A DNA stretch of 64,000 nt. It comes from Rivularia sp. PCC 7116 (lineage in GTDB: Bacteria > Cyanobacteriota > Cyanobacteriia > Cyanobacteriales > Nostocaceae). The stretch is taken from the NCBI RefSeq assembly GCF_000316665.1, contig NC_019678.1, forward strand, positions 7,907,001-7,971,000, written 5' to 3'. The position numbers and the translations under genes were made by a program. Shown piece by piece: positions 46,439 to 54,300 of this stretch (positions are counted from its first letter, which is position 1; every line of letters starts with the position of its first letter). A model generated the notes under the pieces. It worked only from the letters and a program-made list of their open reading frames with translations. It did not search any database and was not told the DNA's origin.

Positions 46439-46470
46439 AAACCCGGTTTTTTTCAAAAAGCTGGGTTTTT
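46439..46470. terminator. Bidirectional hairpin before the nifK fragment
   Basis: AAACCCGG and CTGGGTTTTT form a stem with one G-T pair across a T/A-rich loop, with T-runs on both sides. It separates the plus-strand CHAT region from the minus-strand nif fragment. Confidence 0.55.
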
Positions 46471-46507
46471 ACTATATATATAAATCCGCTTCGAGTATTG
46501 AACAAAT

Positions 46508-46541
46508 CCAATTACCCATTACCAATTACCAATTACCAATT
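46508..46541. repeat. STRR (CCAATTA heptads) next to the nifK break
   Basis: About four ATTACCA / ACCAATT units lie within 15 bp of the point where nifK similarity ends. A related TTGGTAA run lies at 46080-46105. The repeats belong to the interrupting DNA, not to nifK. Confidence 0.6.
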
Positions 46542-46554
46542 TTCGACTTGATAG

Positions 46555-47847
46555 TCAGCACATTAGAGAACGCATGTGCCACAAGTCTTTTCCAGGCCAG
46601 AAGGTTGCACCTTTACCGTAATCGCTGCTAGCACATAACTCTTCGATTTCAGCTTTAAACTCATTGTTAGAGTTGTGAACTAAAACGTGAACGGGTTCAG
46701 CACCTAGTTCCATCAAGAAGCTGGTCATACCGTATACTAAATCGGGGTCGCCGTAGATAGCAAAGCGCTTACCGTGTAACCAAGCGTGAGAGTCAGTCAT
46801 AGCGTCAACTGCACGTCCGCGCTCTTCTTCTAACTCTTGAGGAATGGGCTTACCAGTTAATTCACTGAGCTTCATTAAGAACTCATCAGTTCCGCGAATA
46901 CCCCAAGGGCGAACAACTGATGTGGGTTGCTTCCACTCTTTCTCCATATATTCGCGAGTCTTAGGAGTAGAATGTGCTTGCAAGCAAAGTGTAGCTTCAG
47001 CGTTGCAAGAATCAGCAGCATCTTCCAATTTTGTACCCTTGGGATACATGTTGAATTTACCATCGTTAGGTGCATCAACGTAATCGGAGTTGTCAGCTAA
47101 TAAGGTATAGTCAATACCCATTAACTTAGCAATACGCTTAACTTCGCGTAAGTTGCCAACATAGGTATCAAAACCAGGGATGATATTGATTTTACCGTTG
47201 GTTTTATCTTTCTTCTTACCTTGAGTAAGGTTTAAAAGAATACCCTTCATCATATTATCGTAGCCGGTAATATGAGAACCTACGAAGCTAGGGGTGTGAG
47301 CGAAAGGTACGGGTAAATCTTCAGGAATGCCACCTTCATTTTTAGCATTACCGATAAATGAACCCAAGTCATCACCGATTACCTCAGCCATACAGGTTGT
47401 GGAAACGGCAATCATTTTAGGACTGTATAGCTTGTAAGCATTAGTCAAGCCATCAATCATATTCTTCAAACCACCGAATACCGCAGCATCTTCAGTCATT
47501 GAAGAAGAAACAGCAGAGAAAGGCTCTTTAAAGTGGCGGGTTAAGTGGGTACGGAAGTAAGCAACGCATCCCTGAGAACCTTGCACGAAGGGAAGAGTTC
47601 CTTCAAAACCAGCAGCAGCGTAAATAGCTCCTAAAGGCTGACAACCTTTTGCTGGGTTAACGGTTAAAGCTTCGCGAGCGAAGTTCTTTTCACGATATTC
47701 CCAAGACTTAGTCCATTCTGCAACTTTCTTAACTTCTTCGGGATCGTGTCCGCCTTCAAACTTTTTCTTGCCTTCAAAAAGCTCTTGATATTCCGGGTTG
47801 TGGAATAAATCAACGTGGTCTTTAATTTTATCGGGATTCTGTGGCAT
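46555..47847 (-). CDS. nifK: Nitrogenase MoFe protein beta subunit NifK, 3' end missing
   Basis: The first 428 or so codons of nifK; cyanobacterial NifK has about 512. P-cluster cysteines Cys69 (AKGCQPLGA), Cys94 (GSQGCVAYF) and Cys152 ([11 protein letters not shown]) are in place, and the sequence is undamaged through [11 protein letters not shown]. There it leaves the family pattern (…RSLMFTEPVDF… expected), adds one foreign Cys codon and stops. About 85 residues of the C-terminal domain are missing and are not found anywhere to the left. Clean breakage in an otherwise perfect gene, in DNA that also has the nifD element, suggests a developmental excision element inside nifK; insertion or inversion damage is the alternative. 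It follows nifD after 98 bp. Confidence 0.93.
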   Translation of the reverse strand: MPQNPDKIKDHVDLFHNPEYQELFEGKKKFEGGHDPEEVKKVAEWTKSWEYREKNFAREALTVNPAKGCQPLGAIYAAAGFEGTLPFVQGSQGCVAYFRTHLTRHFKEPFSAVSSSMTEDAAVFGGLKNMIDGLTNAYKLYSPKMIAVSTTCMAEVIGDDLGSFIGNAKNEGGIPEDLPVPFAHTPSFVGSHITGYDNMMKGILLNLTQGKKKDKTNGKINIIPGFDTYVGNLREVKRIAKLMGIDYTLLADNSDYVDAPNDGKFNMYPKGTKLEDAADSCNAEATLCLQAHSTPKTREYMEKEWKQPTSVVRPWGIRGTDEFLMKLSELTGKPIPQELEEERGRAVDAMTDSHAWLHGKRFAIYGDPDLVYGMTSFLMELGAEPVHVLVHNSNNEFKAEIEELCASSDYGKGATFWPGKDLWHMRSLMC

Positions 47848-47945
47848 GTGTGTTCTCCAAGCTTGCTGGTAAATAAAAATTAGTGGTTTGATTGGGAGGA
47901 TAGGGAATAAGAACAGATTTTCCTATTCCCTTTAATCCTTAATCC

Positions 47946-48108
47946 CTAAGCAGCTGCTTTAGCTTTTGCAGCTTGAGTAGTAGCAGCAGGTTCTTCATTC
48001 TTCCAAGGGGTTCCAATCAATTTCCAGGAAGGATTGTTGATTGCTAAATCCATGTCACGAGCGAAGATAGCGAAGCCATCATAACCGTGATAAGGTCCGG
48101 AGTAATCC
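47946..48108 (-). CDS. nifD: NifD, C-terminal fragment downstream of the excision site
   Basis: The last 54 codons of nitrogenase alpha subunit: [20 protein letters not shown], then [20 protein letters not shown] and an Ala-Lys-rich tail ending KAKAAA. The frame is joined at the GGATTACTCCGG site to foreign sequence that carries xisA. In Anabaena PCC 7120 the same codons form the border of the 11-kb nifD element. The first ~430 codons, including the FeMo-cofactor Cys, are not in the window and must lie beyond base 64000. Confidence 0.95.
48097..48108 (-). other. nifD-element recombination site (direct-repeat copy)
   Basis: GGATTACTCCGG on the minus strand contains the exact 11-bp GGATTACTCCG repeat at which the nifD element of heterocystous cyanobacteria is excised. 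It overlaps the codons for Asp-Tyr-Ser-Gly of NifD. The partner copy should lie beyond the right end of the window. Recombination between the two would restore nifD. Confidence 0.93.
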
Positions 48109-48153
48109 TTTTTATGGTTTTTTCTTAATCTATATAAAAATGTTTTTTACAAC

Positions 48154-48174
48154 CAATGTTAATCTGAAACATTG
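48154..48174. promoter_or_regulatory. Dyad in the xisA upstream region
   Basis: CAATGTT-N7-AACATTG, a perfect 7-bp inverted repeat, lies midway between the recombination site and the xisA start. It may be an operator or a recombinase arm site. No GTAN8TAC NtcA site was found in this 174-bp interval. Confidence 0.45.
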
Positions 48175-48282
48175 TTTGTTTATGACATATTTAATTATGA
48201 CTTTGTTGTAGTCTAAATCTAACTATGCATCTCCAGGATTAAAGTTTTAATAAATATTGATTTTAGAGTTGAATGTTAATAT

Positions 48283-49560
48283 ATGAAAGAAAATATATTG
48301 TCAGAACTAGATAAAGTAAATCAGCGCTTAAAAGCAGCAAAGACAAAGGTAACAATTAGGGAATCAAATGGCAGTTTACAGTTACGCGCTACTTTGCCAA
48401 TTAAACCAGGAGATAAAAATACGAGAGGAACGGGAAGAAAACAATATAATATCAGTTTAAATATTCCAGCGAATTTAGATGGTTTAAAAACAGCCGAAGA
48501 AGAAGCGCAGGAATTAGGAAAATTAATTGCTAGAAAAAGCTTTGCATGGAACGATAAATATTTGGGTAAAGAAGTCTCAAAAGATTTTAAAACTATAGGT
48601 GAACTATTAGAAAAATTTGAAGCAGAATATTTTAAAACCCATAAACGCACTACAAAAAGCGAACACACTTTTTATTATTATTTTACTCGAACCAAGCGAT
48701 ATACTAATTCTCAAGATTTAGCGATCGCCGAAAATCTGATCGACTCAATTGAAAAAATCGATAAAGAATGGGCAAGATATAATGCAGCCAGAGCGATATC
48801 TGCATTTTGCCAAACTTTTAAAATTGATATCGATTTATCAAAATATTCCAAAATGCCGGAACATAATTCCCGCAAGATACCCACCGACGCAGAGATATCT
48901 ACAGGCTTTACCAAATTTGCAGATTATCTTGATACAAGAGGAAAACAAGTAAATAAAAATGTCAAAGATAGCTGGCAACTATGGCGCTGGATATACGGAA
49001 TGCTTTCAGTGTATGGTTTGCGTCCGCGAGAACTATTTATCAATCCCAATATTGAATGGTGGTTGAGCGAACAAAATGCAGATATGACATGGAAGGTAGA
49101 CAGAAATTGCAAGACGGGAGAAAGAGAAGCATTACCTTTATATAAGCAGTGGATTACAGATTTTGATTTAAGAAACCCTAAATATGCAAAAATGCTCGTA
49201 GATGCAGTTAACAAAAAAGATAAAAATAATCACGCACAGATAACTGCATTAACCCAAAGAGTTAGTTGGTGGTTTCGCAAAATCGCATTAGACTTTAAAC
49301 CCTACGATTTACGTCATGCTTGGGCTATTCGAGCGCATATTCTTGGGGTTCCCATCAAAGCAGCAGCAGACAATTTAGGTCATAGCGTCCAGGTGCATAC
49401 TCAAACTTATCAGCGTTGGTTTTCCTTGGATATGCGAAAGTTAGCAATTGATAATGCTTTGAATAAGAAGAGTGAAGTTGAGGTGATTAAGGAAGATAAT
49501 CAAAGATTGAGATTAGAGGTTGAGAAGTTGAGGATGGAGAAAGTTTATAGTAATTTGTAG
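48283..49560 (+). CDS. xisA: XisA, tyrosine recombinase excising the nifD element
   Basis: A 425-residue site-specific recombinase. Catalytic positions are Arg247 (YGLRPRE), Tyr341-x-x-Arg344 (KPYDLRHAW), His367 (NLGHS) and nucleophile Tyr376 (HTQTYQRW). Tyr341 replaces the usual His of the RHRY tetrad, the feature I recall for XisA and XisC. The C-terminus (398-425) is a short coiled coil. The gene starts 174 bp from the nifD repeat and reads away from it, as in Anabaena PCC 7120, where xisA lies at the nifK-proximal end. It acts in differentiating heterocysts to restore nifD. Confidence 0.95.
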   Translation: MKENILSELDKVNQRLKAAKTKVTIRESNGSLQLRATLPIKPGDKNTRGTGRKQYNISLNIPANLDGLKTAEEEAQELGKLIARKSFAWNDKYLGKEVSKDFKTIGELLEKFEAEYFKTHKRTTKSEHTFYYYFTRTKRYTNSQDLAIAENLIDSIEKIDKEWARYNAARAISAFCQTFKIDIDLSKYSKMPEHNSRKIPTDAEISTGFTKFADYLDTRGKQVNKNVKDSWQLWRWIYGMLSVYGLRPRELFINPNIEWWLSEQNADMTWKVDRNCKTGEREALPLYKQWITDFDLRNPKYAKMLVDAVNKKDKNNHAQITALTQRVSWWFRKIALDFKPYDLRHAWAIRAHILGVPIKAAADNLGHSVQVHTQTYQRWFSLDMRKLAIDNALNKKSEVEVIKEDNQRLRLEVEKLRMEKVYSNL

Positions 49561-50047
49561 GGTGCGTTATCGCGAACGCTCAACTCACCAAATTAGTTGT
49601 ATTTTGTTATTAAGAAGGTGCGTTGTACTCCGTGACAACAGCACCCTACATTAGCTACATATATTAAGTATTTTTAGAGATAAGATTAAAACTTGTAGGG
49701 TGTGTTGTCGCTTTAGCGCAACGCACCGAATTTATTTTATTATTAGAAAGGTGCGTTGCACTCCGTGACAACAGCACCCTACGTTAATTGTATATATCAA
49801 GTATTTATATTTAGAAATAAGATTAAAACTTGTAGGGTGTATTGTCGCTTTAGCGCAACGCACCGAATTTGTTTTGTGATTAAAAAGGTACGTTGCACTC
49901 CGTGACAACAGCACCCTTGTATATATCAAGTATTTATATTTAGAAATAAGATTAAAAATTGTAGGGTGTGTAGTCGCTTTAGCGCAACGCACCGAATTTA
50001 TTTTATTATTAGAAAGGTGCGTTGCACTCGGTGACAGCACACCCTAC
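49557..50047. repeat. Tandem array of four REP/BIME-like units
   Basis: Four copies with a period of 129-138 bp begin GTAGGGTG at 49557, 49695, 49832 and 49961. Each has GTAGGGTGTGTTGTCGC...GCGCAACGCACC, a short AT-rich spacer, then GGTGCGTTGCACTCCGTGAC...CACCCTAC, so head and tail are inverted copies of each other. The linker TATTTATATTTAGAAATAAG also repeats. This is the layout of bacterial interspersed mosaic elements made of REPs. It directly abuts a REP-associated transposase relic. Single units lie at 2628, 50717 and 56190. Confidence 0.85.
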
Positions 50048-50048
50048 A

Positions 50049-50601
50049 TCATATATCCCAGGTGTCTTCAGGTACTGGAATATTCCCATCACTAGTCCAA
50101 TCTGGTGGATAAATATCTTGTTTAATAAAACGGTGAATACTTGAAAAAGACCATTGTTGAGGTAATTTACAAAGTTGATGTTTTACAGGATTGTAATGTA
50201 TATAATCGCAATGGTTCGCAAAATCGATTTCATTTCTAATTAAGTGTTCCCAAAAACGACGTTGCCATAAATTAGCTTCTCTACGTTTTTTTCTGGAACG
50301 AGATATTTTAAAGTTTATTCCTAACTGATTTCCATAATATTTAGTTACAAAACGTTTAATTAGAAGCATTCTTATTGAAAAATTACTATCATCTTTCGGT
50401 AGAGTTAATATACAGTGAAAATGTTCGGGTAGCAAAATAAAAGCATCTATATCAAAAGGAAATTTTTTTCTGACGTGGGTAAAAGCGTGACGTAAAGCAT
50501 AACGTCACTATATCGGTACAAAGCCAAGGCTGTCTTTTATATGTTACTTGGGTAATAAAGTATGTAGCACCATCTATATAAGGTCTGCGATAATTAGGCA
50601 T
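50049..50601 (-). pseudogene. REP-associated tyrosine transposase (RAYT), frameshifted
   Basis: From ATG at 50601 the minus strand reads MPNYRRPYIDGATYFITQVT, then loses frame near 50505, and resumes as LRHAFTHVRKKFPFDIDAF, ILLPEHFHCILTLPKDD and on to FWEHLIRNEIDFANHCDYIHYNPVKH. This is a full-length RAYT (IS200-like Y1 HUH; HFH motif and Tyr of YIHYNP visible) split by one single-base shift. RAYTs are single-copy host-like transposases that mobilise REP palindromes. The tandem REPs next door are its expected substrate. As written it cannot make a whole protein unless the shift is a sequencing error or is programmed. Confidence 0.85.
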
Positions 50602-50919
50602 AAATTAAACAAGATTTCTTATGTTTGTTTAGAATGCCCATATTGATTGAATAGATTGCTATATATTGGATTTGTTTACAACATATTTATAATCTGTTAG
50701 TGCTTTATAATTATTTGGTGCGTTGCACTCCGTGACAACACACCCTAGAGGATTAACGTTAAATCTAAATACTTTTAACCTTTTTTTCAACATCTAACCA
50801 TTGCGTTACCCAGCATGAAATACATGAACTATCGCGATTTCCCCCATCTTGACGGCAAAGACAATCGATGGGTAAATGAACTCGTGTAATGCTGAATACG
50901 AAAAAAAGGGATTTGATTT
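50602..50919. repeat. Gene-free stretch with one REP unit
   Basis: A single REP-like unit (GGTGCGTTGCACTC...ACACCCTAG) lies at 50717-50748. The remaining bases hold no recognised gene; the promoter of the DUF2780 gene should be in the last 150 bp. Confidence 0.5.
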
Positions 50920-51318
50920 ATGGAACTCGTTCAACAATTGGTAGGAAATCTTGGAGTACAAGAAGACCAAGCAAAGGGTGGTGCTGGTTTAATATTAAAG
51001 CTTGCTCAAGATAAGCTCGGTGGTGGTGAATTCGCTCAACTTGCCTCAGCTATTCCCGGTTCTGATGTATTGTTAGGTTCTGCACCTTCGGAAGATGCTG
51101 GTACTGGAATGATGGGTGCTTTGGGTGGTATGGCTGCTGGAATGATGGGCGGTGGTCAAGGTTCTAATTTAGGTAGTTTAATGAGTTTGGCTGGTGGTTT
51201 CCAAAAGTTGGGAATGAGTGGAGATATGGTAACTAAGTTCTTTCCTGTAATTCTTAATTTTGTGCAGCAGAAAGGTGGTGCTGATGTCGCTGGTCTTTTA
51301 TCGAAAGCTCTACAGTAA
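50920..51318 (+). CDS. DUF2780-type protein
   Basis: A 132-residue protein of the DUF2780 (VcgC/VcgE-like) type. The N-terminal LVQQLVGNLGVQEDQAKGGAGLIL and LAQDKLGGGEFAQLASAIPGSD segments match it well. A Gly/Met-rich linker (GMMGALGGMAAGMMGGGQG) follows, then LAGGFQKLGMSGDMVTKFFPVILNF at the end. The function is unknown. No signal peptide. It stands alone between the RAYT relic and a hydrolase gene. Confidence 0.82.
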   Translation: MELVQQLVGNLGVQEDQAKGGAGLILKLAQDKLGGGEFAQLASAIPGSDVLLGSAPSEDAGTGMMGALGGMAAGMMGGGQGSNLGSLMSLAGGFQKLGMSGDMVTKFFPVILNFVQQKGGADVAGLLSKALQ

Positions 51319-51432
51319 TTACATTTTTTAAGGTTTTTCGCAACTGTGGTTGTCTAATTATTTTTATGATTAATTGTTAGACAACCATATATTTTTATAG
51401 TGTTTTGTTTAAGCTTATCAAATTTTACAATT

Positions 51433-52212
51433 ATGGAAATTAATACTACCCGCGTTCAAATTCCCAACAATGATTTATTAATCGATGCTTGTTTAGCTCA
51501 ACCGGAAGGTAATGATAAAAGAAGTGCTGTAATTGTTTTTCAAGAAATTTTTGGTGTTAACAATAATATTCGAGACATTACCGAATTAATAGCTAAACAA
51601 GGATATGTTGCAATTGCTCCAGCGATGTATCAACGCATTGCTCCCGGTTTTGAATTTGGGTTTAGTGAGGAAGATGCTGGGTTTAGTCAAGAAGCTTACC
51701 GTTTGGGTTTGGAATATTATCAACAGGTAAAATATCAGGAGATTTTCAGCGATATTCAAGCGACAATTGCTTATTTAAAGAGTTTATCTAATGTGAAAAC
51801 CGATTCTATTGGTTGTATTGGTTTTTGTTTTGGTGGTCATGTTGCTTATATGGCTGCAACTTTGCCAGATATTAAAGCAACTGCTTCTTTTTATGGTGGT
51901 GGAATTACTCAACCTAGTTATGGTGAAGAAATTCCGACTGTGAATCGTACTTCTGAAATCAATGGTACTATTTATACGTTTTTCGGTACTAATGATTCAT
52001 TCATTTCCCAGGAAGATAACCAGAAAATAGAAACGGAATTAAAAAAGCATAATATTAATCATCGTGTATTTAGATATGATGCTGGACATGGATTTTTTGC
52101 AGGATTTTTTGTTGATAAATATCCATTTTTAGCACAAAACCCAAATGTAAATAGACAAGCTGCTATTGATGCTTGGAATCATGTTTTGAAATTGTTTGAA
52201 AACAACTTGTAA
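51433..52212 (+). CDS. Dienelactone hydrolase family protein
   Basis: A 259-residue alpha/beta hydrolase starting MEINTTRVQIPN; eleven upstream codons are rejected because homologues start here. The Cys nucleophile lies in GCIGFCFGGHVAYMAA (near 131), with Asp in FGTNDSFI and His in DAGHGFF completing the triad. VIVFQEIFGVNNNIRDITE near residue 40 is the typical early segment with the active-site Glu. It probably hydrolyses small esters or lactones. Substrate not known. It is part of the nifD-element cargo. Confidence 0.88.
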   Translation: MEINTTRVQIPNNDLLIDACLAQPEGNDKRSAVIVFQEIFGVNNNIRDITELIAKQGYVAIAPAMYQRIAPGFEFGFSEEDAGFSQEAYRLGLEYYQQVKYQEIFSDIQATIAYLKSLSNVKTDSIGCIGFCFGGHVAYMAATLPDIKATASFYGGGITQPSYGEEIPTVNRTSEINGTIYTFFGTNDSFISQEDNQKIETELKKHNINHRVFRYDAGHGFFAGFFVDKYPFLAQNPNVNRQAAIDAWNHVLKLFENNL

Positions 52213-52320
52213 AATTTTAAAAAGTATGATTACATAAAATATATTTTAATAGTTATAGAATTGGCTTTTATGATTTCATGCTTCTCGATTATCACAGATA
52301 TTTGGTGGAATTAGTTTTGC

Positions 52321-52461
52321 TTGGCTATTTCTTTAAGTGTATCCTCTGATAATCCAGCATTAAGACTGTATCAGCGTAATGGTTTTGAAGTTGTAAATCA
52401 ATCCGATAATTCAGTCATCATGAAAAAAAAAGTTAAAATAGCTCTCTTTTTTAATAGATAA
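52321..52461 (+). pseudogene. C-terminal relic of a GNAT acetyltransferase
   Basis: The frame reads [21 protein letters not shown] and continues [17 protein letters not shown] to a stop at 52461. [17 protein letters not shown] is the unmistakable last acetyl-CoA-binding part of GNAT enzymes. No start or upstream GNAT region remains; a stop (TAG, 52312) and frame loss precede it. It is a decayed fragment. Confidence 0.75.
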
Positions 52462-52561
52462 ATAATTCAATTGCTTATAGCATATAAATCGAGTTTCTGA
52501 ATCAATAATGAGTATGCTGAAACTCTATTTGTATATTATTAATTGAGTAATTTATCTGAAT

Positions 52562-53020
52562 ATGGAAACTAATCGTTCATTGACAAAACAAATACAGTTT
52601 TTATTTGAGCAAAATACTATTGTTCGCAATCTGGAAAAAGTTCAAAACTTTATTGTTATTTCCTTATGTATTGGTTTATTTTGCGTAATGTTAATTCGAT
52701 TGGGTGAAATGTTCTTTTCTCTGCTAAAACCTTTGAATTTTCAAGCTATTACTTCTGATATTTTATCTATTTTAATTTTAGTTGAGTTATTTAGACTTTT
52801 AATTGTTTACCTCCAAGAACAACGTATTTCAATTGGTTCAGCAGTAGAAGTTTCTTTAGTTTCAGCTTTACGAGAAGTACTTTTAGAAGGAGTTGTCGCA
52901 ATTCCTTTAGATAAACTTTTGGGAATCAGTGTTTTCTTAATTGTTTTAGGTGGACTTTTGTGGTTGCGAGCATCAATGTTTGAGCGATTTAATTCAGTCA
53001 ATTTTGATGCTCATTCTTAA
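52562..53020 (+). CDS. PsiE-like membrane protein
   Basis: A 152-residue protein with four hydrophobic helices (about 28-50, 62-85, 88-105 and 118-140). It matches the phosphate-starvation-inducible PsiE family (LILVELFRLLIVYLQEQRISIGSAVEVSLVSALREVLLEG). The role is unknown; induction by phosphate stress is known for the E. coli member only. No Pho box was searched convincingly. Confidence 0.8.
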   Translation: METNRSLTKQIQFLFEQNTIVRNLEKVQNFIVISLCIGLFCVMLIRLGEMFFSLLKPLNFQAITSDILSILILVELFRLLIVYLQEQRISIGSAVEVSLVSALREVLLEGVVAIPLDKLLGISVFLIVLGGLLWLRASMFERFNSVNFDAHS

Positions 53021-53025
53021 GGTAA

Positions 53026-53077
53026 TAGGTTATAGGTCAAAGGTCTAAAAATGACCTATTACCTATTACCTATTACC
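53026..53077. repeat. STRR with inverted halves between convergent genes
   Basis: TAATAGGTTATAGGTCA on one side and four TGACCTATTACCTATTACC units on the other form an imperfect hairpin between psiE-like and sod genes. It may act as a bidirectional terminator. Confidence 0.6.
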
Positions 53078-53079
53078 TA

Positions 53080-53811
53080 TTACGCAAATTTCTTTGCTGC
53101 ATCAAATCTTGTATTTACTTCATCCCAATTAATCGTATTCCACCAAGCTTCTAAATAATCCTTACGACGGTTTTGGTAATTGAGATAATATGCGTGTTCC
53201 CAAACATCGTTCCCCATGACGGGATATTTTCCTTGACTAAAAGGACTATCTTGGTTAGCGGTACTCATCACCTCTAATTTGCCATCTTTATTAAATACCA
53301 ACCAAGCCCAACCGCTACCAAAGCGTTTTGCTCCGGCTTGGTTAAACTGATTTTTCATCTCAGAAAAACTGCCAAAATTATCCTTGATAGCATTTGCGAT
53401 CGCACCGGTGGGTTCCCCTCCACCATCGGGTTTCATGATTTCCCAAAACATCGAGTGATTGACGTGCCCACCACCATTATTTCTGATAGTGTTGCGAATA
53501 TCTTGTGGTACGCTATCAAGATTTCCCAATAATTCTTCTACACTTTGCTGCTTGAGTTTTGGATACTTTCCTAAAGCTGCATTCAAGTTTTTCACGTAAC
53601 CAGCATGGTGCTTATCGTGATGAAACTTCATTGTTTTAGCATCAATATGAGGTTCCAACCCATTGTAATCGTAAGGCAAAGGAGGTAATTTGATATCGCC
53701 AGAGCCACTTTGAGCAACTTTCTGGTTATCTGCTAACGCACAACTTTCTAAAGCAAACGTACTTACACCAACCCCAAGTAAATATAAGAAATGCCGACGT
53801 TTTAAAGTCAT
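53080..53811 (-). CDS. sodA: Exported manganese superoxide dismutase
   Basis: A 243-residue SOD with an N-terminal export signal ([20 protein letters not shown]) whose LESC fits a lipobox, so it may be a membrane-anchored lipoprotein. Metal ligands are His64 (FHHDKHH), His119 ([11 protein letters not shown]), Asp202 and His206 ([12 protein letters not shown]). GGGHVNHS and [10 protein letters not shown] are Mn-type rather than Fe-type. It converts superoxide to peroxide at the membrane or in the periplasm. A membrane-bound Mn-SOD is known from Anabaena. Its presence on the nifD element is surprising. Confidence 0.92.
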   Translation of the reverse strand: MTLKRRHFLYLLGVGVSTFALESCALADNQKVAQSGSGDIKLPPLPYDYNGLEPHIDAKTMKFHHDKHHAGYVKNLNAALGKYPKLKQQSVEELLGNLDSVPQDIRNTIRNNGGGHVNHSMFWEIMKPDGGGEPTGAIANAIKDNFGSFSEMKNQFNQAGAKRFGSGWAWLVFNKDGKLEVMSTANQDSPFSQGKYPVMGNDVWEHAYYLNYQNRRKDYLEAWWNTINWDEVNTRFDAAKKFA

Positions 53812-54300
53812 AATATTGATATTGACCGTAATTATTTAATTCTTATTCTCGTAGATTTCGGGTACAAATTGAACTATATAGAAATGATTTTCGAGTGTTT
53901 CTGCGCCAGGTACAAGCGGTAGCGTGCTTAAAATTGAAACCACTCTTTTGACAACCACCTCGGAATAAATTCCAAGGCTCATATCCAAAGTACGTTAAAA
54001 CGCACTAAAACCCTTGCCCAGTCTGATTTATCAGACTTTGTATATTAGCCTGAGAATTTATGAATACGGCGGTTGTTGAAAATGGTGCAAGATGTACGTT
54101 AAAACGCACTAAAACCATACCTAGTCATCTGTTTTTAACTCAAAAGCTTCCTTAGCTTTACTAATATTTGTGAACTGACTATAAGGCATAATCGCTCTAT
54201 TCCTCTGCAAGTCTACACTTATAGTAAATCAACAGTCTCGAAATTCGTTTACTCAAATTTTGGTAATTTGGTAGCATGAACAAAGTGGACGAGTTCATTC
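53812..54300. repeat. Gene-free stretch with a 23-bp direct repeat
   Basis: The same 23 bases (GTACGTTAAAACGCACTAAA plus ACC) occur at 53990-54012 and 54094-54116, 104 bp apart. Each copy contains TTAAAACGCAC, like the tail of the REP family. A TCTGATTTATCAGA dyad stands at 54023-54036. No gene is seen; promoters of sodA and the gene at 54301 should be here. Confidence 0.5.

Noticed and set aside
1-46554. nifK 3' fragment or a tyrosine/serine recombinase for a nifK element inside the window
   Set aside because: I looked on both strands for the missing NifK end and for recombinase motifs and found only the IS200/IS605 proteins.
49732-50040. 102-codon minus-strand frame
   Set aside because: It lies entirely in the tandem REP array and its protein repeats itself with the DNA period.
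49557-50047. CRISPR array
   Set aside because: The units are 129-138 bp, contain inverted halves, have no variable spacers and abut a RAYT relic; no cas genes are present.
53990-54116. Two-repeat CRISPR remnant
   Set aside because: A 23-bp repeat with an 81-bp gap and no cas genes does not fit spacer lengths.
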